From Arthrinium phaeospermum (Eukaryota > Ascomycota > Sordariomycetes > Amphisphaeriales > Apiosporaceae), in NCBI GenBank assembly GCA_006503535.1, contig QYRS01000009.1:186001-250000 (forward strand): 64,000 nt of DNA, read 5' to 3'. Both the position numbers and the translations under genes were made by a program. The notes below the pieces were generated by a model. That model saw only the letters and a program-made list of their open reading frames with translations. It ran no database searches and was not told where the DNA came from. This document shows, in pieces, positions 55,125-64,000 of this stretch. How positions within the stretch are numbered: position 1 is the first letter of the stretch; every line of letters begins with the position of its first letter.

Positions 55125-56914
55125 ATGTCAAGCATGAGTCGGAAGAGTGTGTTCCTGCGCTATGCCAGTACGTTCATTCCCCGATGCTCTACGCTAGTTG
55201 CATTGCGCTTCTGCTAATCACACCCAGCAATCCAGGCCCAAGCGAGCGGCGCATGATCTCGCGAGAAGACCTCGGCTTCTACAGCAACATTGTCGTGGGA
55301 GCAACCTACGAGTTCGAAGGCGACAATGACGTCGACCTGCAATCCCTCCAAACCTTTGCGGGTCCGCTCCAGCACTGCATCGCCAAGTTCCCATATCTCA
55401 AGATTGTGACGCGCGATGCATCTACCGAGAGACCCTTCTTTGAACGCGTCACGGGCCTGGACGTCCAACAGCATTTGAGCGTCGTTGTTGATGACGGCCC
55501 CACTACTGCTGCTGGCAACCCCCGCGATGGAGATGGAGATGGAGACGACGACGATGATCATCGCCGGATGGAGCAGCTCCTCGAGTCCCTGGTCGACGAG
55601 CCCAACGCCATCGCGTCGATCCCGCCGTGGAGGGTCGTCGTCCGGCCCCTCGCCCCGGCCCGCTGCTTCGTCGCGTTCGCGTACTCCCACATCATCGGCG
55701 ACGGACCGGCCGCGCTCGCCTTCCACCGTGCGTTCCTCGAGGGTCTACGCCGGCAACAACAGAAGACCGGCCTCCTCCAGCAGGTGAATCCACTTCTTAC
55801 CGTGCCCGTGTCGGGGTTCACGTTGCCGGACCCGTTTGATGTCCCTGGCCGGCTACCCATCTCCTGGTCGTTCCTGTTGGGGCCGTTGCTGGCCGTGCTG
55901 CTGCCCAAGTTCGTTGCCGGTTGGCTGGGGCTGCAGGCGAATGCGGCGAAGGTCGACGAGGGCACCTGGACGGGCAGTGATGTCTTTTTCGAGCCCGGGG
56001 TGATGCGCAGTCGGGTCAAGATGTTTGCTATCGAGGATACCCAGGTGTCCAATGCCATCAAGGCATCTCGGGATCACGATACCAAACTTACTGGCACGGT
56101 TCATCAGTTAGTAGTGAGTCACATACTGTTCACACAAGGTCTTCAATCAGCTAAATCACGTCTTAAGGTTCGCGCCCTGAGCAAACATATCACAGACACC
56201 AAAGCCATTACCAACTTCGTGTCGCAGACCGCCATCAGCATGCGGGCCTCCATCGGCGCCCCGTCCGAGGAATGGGGCAACTACGCGTCCGGATGCTACG
56301 GAACGCACCCGAAGGTTGGGCAAGCGGTGTCCACAAAGGGGCCGGGGCTTCCGGACCAGATGTGGGCGAACGCGTCGTCGCTGTCGAGGGCCATGGCGGA
56401 GAGCGCCGTGCAGCTGCGGGACCAGCCCCTGGGCCTGCTGCGCTACGCCCCGAGCATCCGGAACTGGATCCTGGGCAAGATGGGCGGGCGGCGGGACTGC
56501 TCGTACGAGGTGAGCAACCTGACGAGCTTCGACGGCGGTTCCGGTCACGCGAACACGAACGTGAAACATGAGGAGGACAAGACGAACGACGAGGGGGAGG
56601 GGACTAGGGCTGGAACTGGAGAGGGGGAAGAGGACGAGGCGGTCTCGTGCTCGTCGACAGACTACCGAAAGGAAAGTAGCTGCAGTAGCTGCAGCTGTAG
56701 GATCACCAAGATGGTCTTCGCGCAGCCGGGCGGCGTCGTCAGTGCCCCGTTGGCCTTCAACCTGGTCAGTGTCCGAGGCGGACCGCTGGTCGGCACCATC
56801 ACTTGGGGTCAGGGCGCGCTGGGCGTCCCCGTTGAGTCAGAGGACGCGTTGGTCGAGGGGATACGACAGTCGTTCGTGGAGGATTTTGCTGCCATCGGCA
56901 GTGGTAGCATCTAG
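55125..56914 (+). CDS. AATase-type acyl/acetyltransferase (condensation-domain fold)
   Basis: Two exons, 55125-55167 and 55236-56914, 573 aa. The longer frame upstream starts with TTG, so I chose the ATG at 55125. A GTACGT donor, TGCTAATC branch point and CAG at 55235 then keep frame and give SPSERRMISREDLGFYSN, which resembles the family's N-terminal block (R...RE.LGFY). The active-site HxxxDG appears as YSHIIGDGPAAL near residue 166. The C-terminal end has the usual VSVRGGPLVGTITWGQG strand block. A Glu/Lys/Thr-rich insert with a Cys/Ser cluster (about 450-502) is unusual. Such enzymes transfer acetyl or acyl groups from CoA to alcohols or amines; substrate unknown. The first exon is the least certain part. 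Confidence 0.75.
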
Positions 56915-57138
56915 TCAGGTTCAGGAGCAGCAGCCAGGCGTAGTAGTTGTAGTACTGGTGGTAGAGATGCCCATGGTTCCAAGATTGCCAAGGACTGTAG
57001 CATAACGAGTAATGTTTAATCGATGCCACCTTTATCCGTAACTAAAAATACTGACAGGTGGCTTGGTCCTATTTCTATATATGTATTCACATTCCTTTAG
57101 GTTGCATTGTGGTCAAGTAAGCTCATGCATGTAAGCCT

Positions 57139-57178
57139 CTGCTGCTGCTCCTGCTCCTGCTGCTCCTGCTGCTCCTGC
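57139..57178. repeat. CTG/CTC trinucleotide-type microsatellite
   Basis: Run of ctgctgctgctcctgctc type units over about 40 bp. Confidence 0.7.
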
Positions 57179-57433
57179 CATCAGCTGCTTACTACCCCCT
57201 TAACCCCCCAGAGGGCTTGTCACAATCTAGATTGCACGCACCGGCCAGCTATAATTGAAAGCTGCATGTAATTATCTCGGACGTTATATAAGATTGCTTT
57301 CCTGCGGCGAAACGACGAAACAAGCTTTTTTCGGGTCGCGAACCCATCGTCCGTTGCCCTCGAGCCACGGTGTATATGCCTACCTAGCCCAAAAAATCAA
57401 GAGCTGAGATCGGTGTGCGCTGTGTGCTTGGGT

Positions 57434-57460
57434 TTGTGTGTGTGTGTGTATTGTGTGTGT
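57434..57460. repeat. TG dinucleotide repeat
   Basis: Two runs of (TG)n separated by TAT. Confidence 0.7.
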
Positions 57461-60457
57461 GCACAGTGTGGCCGAGCGCGCTGATTGGATGGGCTTGCTG
57501 GTATGCTGGGAAAGGAGAAGTTGAGTAATTTCCGGGCGGCTGACTTTGCTGGACTTTGGCCTCGCCATCTCGATTGGCTGGGCTGGCTGGGCTGGCCCTT
57601 TTTGGTGCCTGGCATGATCTTGGCCCGGGATGCAAGTGGGACGGGACTGGCTAGACTGGCCAGCGCCGGTGGAGAGTGGCTGGCCGGATGCGGTTAGCGT
57701 TCTAGGCTGTTAAGGGGGGAGGGTGGGAATCCAGATGGAGTCGCTGTCCACCTTGCTCATCTCCATCAAATCAAATCAAATGAGGAGGGAAAAATCCAGT
57801 GACAGGCAGCAGGCTCAGGGCTTGCTGCTGGGCGCACTGGCAGCTGGGGAAGAAGTCGAGACGCAGGAGTGGAAGGAAGAGGGGAAAGCAGGGTGTTCGA
57901 ATTCGGTTCGTTCTCCTTTTGTCGACATGCCTCCATGCCAGATGCGATGCGCGTGGTATGGTGGAATGGAGTTAGCCGCCTAGGAGATGTCCGTCAACGC
58001 GCAGCACACGGAATTTCTGCGTCGAAGCCCGCCCGGAATCCCACAGATTGCCTGCCCTGCCAGTCTAGTAGTAGTAGTCTAAGCCCAGAGCACGCGCAGA
58101 CAGACCGACGATTCATTCAATGTTCATCGGGGCAGTGTAACAGCGTAGTACCTGGGTGAGCAGAACAGTAGTAATGTCCAGAGTATGTAGCAGCAGACCA
58201 GTAAGAAGCACAGGCACACACGCTTCGCGCGATTGATTTTCCTTGGATTTTGATTGCAGCAAGCCATCGGCTCCTAAAAAACAAACTAATAGCCAACTTT
58301 CCCGTCGCATAGCATCATCGTTCCCCCGTCCTTGACTTTTTTCACCCTCTTTTCCCTCCAAGTCTTGACGTTTCCCCGCTTGGCTTGTCTTGATTTGATT
58401 TTCGTCGGTCGTTGATTCAGTCACTCTTTACGACGATATCGTCATTCACTCGTTTTTCCAACAACAAACCACACTCGCTAAACCAAACACTAACGTACAT
58501 ACATTGTATTGCCTTGAATTGTATTGTACATACAAACCACCACACTCGCTCTCATCACGCACCGACAGACACTCGCTCGCTCACTCACTCTTCAAGAACA
58601 AATTACACTCACTCATTTCGAACCATTACATTACCCTGCCGACCCTAGGTCCCCTAGGTCTTACCCTCGTCTTTCGTGCCTCTTGGATCCTCCTGTCAAG
58701 CCTCCTTTCGGTTTCAGAAATCACCACTCCCCCAGGAAAGAGGAGCCGGATCAGTTGCACTGCCCAGGACTTACTACAGCCAAACTCCACCCTCGCCAGC
58801 CAAGCTCTCTTTTTCGCTCATCCCGAAGAGAACTAATAACTGCCTGTATAAACTGGCCGTGAGGGAGAACTGAAGTATCGGTTCTTGTCTATTCGTCCCA
58901 TCTCGTGCGCCTTCGCCCGCCTACCCAATACTTACTTAATAATTACTCGACGCTGCTGCCGCCATCATCGAAGCGCCGCGCCCCTCGACGACACCAACGA
59001 CGCCAACTTGTCCCACTACCCGAGACAAGAACAGCGGATTGTAATGTTTGATTGTTAAAACAGTTTATTACCTAGTATTGCCACGACACGCACACCACTC
59101 ACTCACGCCCTTCTTATTTCACTCGATACTCTACGTCCCGGGGATTTAGAGTTGACTTGGCGATTTGAAAAAGACCCTTTTTCTTTCATCCGAACTTCGG
59201 CACCATCCCCTTCTGAAACAGCAAGGCTGCACATCACTTCGCAGCTTTTGGGTCCAGAGCACAGCCCGCCCGCAAACTCAGACCGCGATATTTGGACATC
59301 TGGAACTCTGCTGTGCCAGATCTTCTGGAAGCCCGAACCTTGAACTGCCTCGACTGGACTTGACCTGTCTTGCTTGACTTGCCCAAGATTAAGACCCAAG
59401 ACCAGAGCTAGGCCTTGCCAAGTTGCCGACTACTTTCCCGCAAGAGAAAGCTAAGGTTGCAAGCGTCGTGCAAGCAACCCCCCAAAACCCAGGGTCCCCG
59501 CCGGTCCGTTGCATCACCGACTGCGACCCCAAAATAGCTCCCTTGCTTGCATAACCGCCCACTTTGACAGCATTGATTGATTGATTCATCATTCTTTCGG
59601 TTCATCATTCAATCGAGGCAACGCGGGCGCTGTTGTGACATACGAGGAACACGCCGGATTGATCGGAACGTCTCTGCTCCATCAATTCTTCTTGTGCTAC
59701 TTCCTTGTTTTGTCGATTGATTTTTCGCTCTCTTCCGAGTGTATCATCGTCACCATCCTTATTATTTTGTTGTTGTTATCCGCTGTCTGCGGTGTGGCAT
59801 TGCCAGGGCAATCCCGCGGTGCATTGTAGTCTCGGTCCAGGATCTTGAGACACTTCCCGCGCCTCACTCGCCCATCCCCAGCTCCAGCGCACAGCAGGGG
59901 ACCGGGTTTTCCTCTCTCTGCGATCCCACACTTACAACAACTGTACAACACCACCACTTTGCAACCCTTTGCTGCATCTTTCGGCACTCGGTCCAAACGT
60001 TGCAGCGCATCCATCCCCTGTGATTCGTTCTTTTCCTTCACCCCAAGGTTGAAACATCGCAGGCCCGGTTGCACCGAAATTCCAACTCAACCCAACCCAC
60101 GCGTCTCTCTCTGGAACCCAAACGTCAGTCAGAGACAACCTATCACACGTCGAACTTGTTCTTTCCCAACAACCAAGTCGACTTTGCTGGGCATTCGACC
60201 ACTCGCGCTCTTTTTTGGCATTTGAGACGACGAGGACTACACGAATTACTAAAATACATACTTAATTTCAAGATACGTCACCAACCACGGCACAACCAAT
60301 CACTAATACCACCACCAATATCCATATCTCTGCACTATTACCCAGCGCTTCGCCGAGCAAAAGGAATTACACGAACCGGAACTTGAAGGATAATATCCAT
60401 ACCTCATTAATCTTTGGCCAGTAGCCTTTCCGCGGAAGGCCAGCAAATGCAATAATA

Positions 60458-62753
60458 ATGAATTACGAGACCGACCACACCGTTTCCGGAGCGATTGATT
60501 TGTGCGTACCCAGTCCTGGGTCCCCGCCCGGCATGATCTCGTCCAAGACCTCCAGAGCGTCGTCTTTGCGGTCTTCCATTGGTTCAGATGACGATAACCA
60601 CCAAGTAGTCGACGTGGGCAACTTTGAGGAAATCGGCCTCGAGGACGACACCGTCACCGTCGATGCCGCCCACTCTCGCGACCTCACCCAGAACAAGAAC
60701 AACACCCCTAACCCCTATAGCGCATCCTATGCCGCCGATCTCCGTGCTCGCTCCACGAAGCATGTCGGCACCACAGGCACCACAGTACGACAGCAACCCG
60801 CTCCTCAGCCCAGCACAGCCCGCCCTCAGCGTGACATCACGGCAGGCAAGGCTCGCCCTCCGTTCCTGAACTTCAGGAACCAGCAATTCCGGGACACCAG
60901 CACACACAACCTGTCCGCCCTGGGCGCGCAACCTCACCCCGGCCCGGCCCCTATCCGCGGCCTTCTCGTGCGCTCCAGCTCCACAACCAGCGCCAGCCGC
61001 CGGCAAAGAAGCCCCAGCCCCAACCTGTCGCTGAACACGACGAACCCGCGGCCTAGCATCGGTCACCTTCCGCGGCGCAAGAGCTGGCAAGCCAGCCGCG
61101 AGCCCAAGAAGACCTCGATAGAACTGGAAAGGGAGTTTGACGAGCAAGATGACGACGACCACGTGCCAGAAGGCTTCATTCTCGACAACGTCCCCATTTC
61201 GCCCCGCCCCATGGAAGATCGCACCCCCAGCCGCCCCGTCTCCACCTCCACATCCCCGGAAAGGTCCAAGTCCCGCGTCCGCAGTGTTGGTAACGGCACA
61301 CCGCTGGTCCCCGCCGAGCAAGGATCCCTCCGCTCGCCCTCGTGGCGGTCAGACGCCTCGTCAGCCGACTCGATCAAGAGCCCTGGCAGCTGTCCGTCTC
61401 CGCTGAAGGGTAGAGCCAAGAGCTGGAATGCGGCACTGTCGGAGCTGAGTGCCGAAGCCAGGTCTCTCACGGAGAAGCTGGAAGAACACGCCAGTGAGCT
61501 CGACAAGCACGGCGTGTATGGCGGCCCTGCGCGCCCGGTACCGAAACCCCGCGTCAAGTCGGCACTTGCCGAGCTTCCCCCCTTGCGGAGGACAAACATC
61601 ATGATCGACCCCCTTCCCATTTCCAAAGAAAAGGAGGCCGTTCTGTCGCGCACGCGGCCTTCTTGGTTACCGCCGAAGGATCCTGCTGAGGAGAAGAAGC
61701 ACATCCGGGAGTACCAGCGCATGATGGCCAAGAGCATCGAGTCCGACAAGCGCCGCACTGCGGCCAAGCTCGAAAAGGAGAAGAACAAGGACGACATGTC
61801 CGGCAACACCCTTCGCATCTGGGAAGAGGATGTGCTGCCGCGATGGAACGAGGCCGTCCGCGAGCGCCGCACGCGCGAGCTGTGGTGGAAAGGAGTGGCG
61901 CCCCGGAGCCGGGGTGCCGTCTGGACCAAGGCCATCGGCAACGAGTTGGGCCTGACCGAGACAAGTTTCCATGCTGCCCTGGCAAGAGCCCACGAGATGG
62001 AGCAGCGTGTGACCGAAGGCCAGGGGACGACCGAGGACGAGAGGCGCATCAGCTGGTTCAGCCAGATCCGCCGCGACGTCAAGGACAACACCTGGGTCGA
62101 TCTCAAGATCTTCCAGGCCGGAGGACCTCTCCATGACTCGCTTGTCGACGTCTTGAAGGCATACGCCATGTACAGGAGCGACATTGGCTATGTCTCGGGC
62201 ATTAACGTAAGTTGACTGTCCCTTGCCACAATAATGCTATATCTATCAGTTCACTAACGTAAAATCCTAGACCATTGCCGCTACCCTCCTGCTCAACCTG
62301 CCTTCCGCCACGGCCAGCTTCATCGCCCTGGCCAACATGTTGAACCGTCCTTTGCCCCTGTCGTTTATCGCACGTGACAACGGGGCGAAGCACAGCGCCT
62401 ACAACTTGGTGCTGGACGTCCTCTCCAAGAAGAGCCCCAAGCTCCACGCGCACCTCGTCAGCGAAGAGATGCAGCTTGATCCCGAAGTCTACCTCTCTGA
62501 TCTCTTCTCGGCCATGTTCACGCAACACCTGTCGCTCGACGACTGCAGCCGCCTGTGGGACGTGTACGTCTTCGAGGGCGACTCGGCGCTGGTCCGGGCC
62601 GGCGTCGCACTCCTCATCGAGAACGAGGGCCGCCTCATCGCCGCCAAGACCCAGAAGGAGGTCGTGGCGGTGTGCGCGGCGGGCCACCAGAAGACGCTGC
62701 AAGGGCGCGGCGACGACTGGATGGTCCGCGTCCGCAGTGCCGGCAAGGCCTAA
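60458..62753 (+). CDS. TBC-domain (RabGAP-like) protein lacking both catalytic fingers
   Basis: Two exons, 60458-62206 and 62271-62753, 743 aa. The N-terminal 420 residues are disordered, Ser/Pro/Arg-rich, with several RRKSW- and SRxxSxxS-type sites that look like kinase targets. The TBC domain starts near 460 (RTRELWWKGVAPRSRGAVW) and continues with PLHDSLVDVLKAYAMYRSDIGYVSG, LLNLPSATASFIALANMLNRPL and CSRLWDVYVFEGDSALVRAGVALL. The usual IxxDxxR block is IRRDVKD, without the Arg, and YxQG is YVSG, without the Gln. The classical dual-finger mechanism therefore seems absent. It probably binds a Rab or acts as a scaffold in membrane traffic; the partner is unknown. Confidence 0.85.
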
Positions 62754-64000
62754 ATTAGGCGGCAAATGAAAAAAAAATGAAAAGAAAAGGGGACAAGGAC
62801 AATAGGGGGAAAGGAGAAAAGGGAAAAGAGGACGAGAACTCGTTGTTGGAAGAAAAGGTTTGACGTTTTTAATACCCTTCGTCGTGGTAGAAAAAACCGT
62901 ATGAGAAAACCAACAAGCAAGCAAGCACCCACACTACTTTGCATATCGTTATATAGCAAGCAAGCGAGCCACGAATTGTGTTACCTTAAACTCTAATGGA
63001 TTTAATGGAATTATACTTCTATCTTGGATATGATGTCTATGCTCATTGTTGTTGTTTGATGTCTGTATATCTACTATTTGCTTCGTGTTTGTGATCGTGA
63101 TGGGTGTGGTGGTGATATTTCTTGGTGGCTCCTTGCGTTGTATGTAAGCAAGTACTCCGTACCTTACATGCATGTCTGGGCCAGGGGCGGTCTGGATGAC
63201 GTTGTCGCCTCGTGGTTTGGTATCCCCCGGTCAGTCAGTCTATCTAGTTGTTTGCTACCTACCTTGTACATAGCCTGGCCAGAAATGCTGAAGCATGCGT
63301 ATTGTTTGTCTCCTCAATACTCGTCCGATGTTCCGATGTTCCGTCGTTTGATCTACAGATTCGCCAGCAGGTTGGATTTGGAAGGTCGACTGATTACTTG
63401 TTGCCTGCGAGCTTGGCAGTGTTTTGCTTGTGCAGGCTGGTGAGATACGTGTGGCTGGTTAGTGTACGGGGCTGCTCGTCCGGCTCCTTCTTGTGACGTC
63501 GAATCCTGAAAGAGACGTGATGCTGGATTTTTACTGGTTGGTCGGCTAGGGGTTGGGCAATGTTCCACGGGGGCTGTTTTGTCCGGTTATGTTGTGTAGC
63601 TAGAGATTGGGTTGGTTGTCGTCGTACAGATATATGTTCAGATGGTCTGGGGTATTGTCTGCTGAAGTACTTAGGACAGCAGGATACAATCTTGACATTG
63701 ACAATTGTCCAGTATGGGTTCATGTGTAAAGAGAAAGGCGGCTCCGAGAAGGTGGTACGGTACGGTTCCTGCTGCCTACATATGCGTCGGAGTGACCGAT
63801 TGCGTGTATCAGACCCCTTCTGCCTCGATCACCAATTGTAGATGTGTAGGTGGTTAAATAAGGGGTACTGCTACAGCTCGGCCCGCGGTCATGTTTGTTC
63901 TCGTTTTCCACCAACCTATCTTCTCACGCAAGCTACATCATTGCACTCACTATCAACATATGTTGGTTTAGGGTGGTGCTACATGTGAAATCGTCTGCTG
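62754..64000. other. 3' flank, no gene seen
   Basis: Right end of the window. Purine-rich 3' region after the TBC stop, then AT-richer DNA with only short featureless frames. Confidence 0.5.

Larger units (their letters stand above)
56915..60457. other. 3.5-kb stretch without a gene; leader of TBC gene at right end
   Basis: No coding sequence supported. The part from about 58400 to 60457 is C/T-rich with many CACTC and ACAAC runs, like a long fungal promoter and leader. Frames there are short and lack domains. Confidence 0.5.

Noticed and set aside
61063..62184. 373-codon minus-strand frame opposite the TBC gene
   Set aside because: Shadow of the TBC coding frame; Ser/Arg-rich with no domain.

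Overview
The window is nuclear DNA of a filamentous ascomycete, probably a sordariomycete close to the Sordariales/Chaetomiaceae. The grounds are: genes with several short introns (mostly 50-125 nt, GT..AG, with CTAAC/CTGAC-type branch points), GC-rich coding DNA against more AT-rich gaps, CT-rich promoter tracts, a CBM1-tagged esterase, a secreted sedolisin, a secreted tyrosinase, and HET and Pth11/rhodopsin-type families that are typical of this group. The species assignment is inference.

Layout. The left part (1-32 kb) is the accessory half. It has the edge of an NAD(P)-binding reductase, a decayed HET-domain relic, a four-exon O-methyltransferase, three tandem tRNA-like units, a SUR7/PalI-type membrane protein, and a signal-peptide-bearing amidohydrolase/decarboxylase. 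Next comes a small group of genes for secreted cysteine-rich proteins (9.5-12.2 kb). Then come an AlkB-type dioxygenase, a seven-exon S53 protease whose introns carry repeats and a foreign-looking insert, TSR4, a CE3 acetyl xylan esterase with CBM1, a tyrosinase and a seven-helix rhodopsin-family protein. Gaps of 1-3 kb between these genes show no support for further genes.

The right part (32-64 kb) is mostly conserved housekeeping: the ribosome-collision E3 ligase HEL2, a DEK_C/SWIB protein with an apparent one-base frameshift, the unfolded-protein sensor IRE1, the chaperonin subunit CCT2, the eIF3b subunit PRT1, an unknown single-pass membrane protein, an AATase-type acyltransferase and a TBC-domain protein. 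A 5.4-kb gene-poor stretch (37.2-42.6 kb) and another of 3.5 kb (56.9-60.5 kb) precede IRE1 and the TBC gene; their proximal parts look like long pyrimidine-rich leaders.

How the genes fit together. I see no complete biosynthetic cluster and no obvious new multi-gene system. The accessory half is rich in secreted products (esterase, sedolisin, tyrosinase, amidohydrolase, small cysteine-rich proteins), consistent with a plant-biomass or host-associated lifestyle. The most unusual items are the group of small secreted proteins with a shared intron position, the tandem tRNA-like units with a conserved upstream box, and the coding-like insert and GGAATAA repeats inside introns of the sedolisin gene. 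Exon boundaries were placed by eye from splice signals, reading frame and family resemblance; no similarity search was run.
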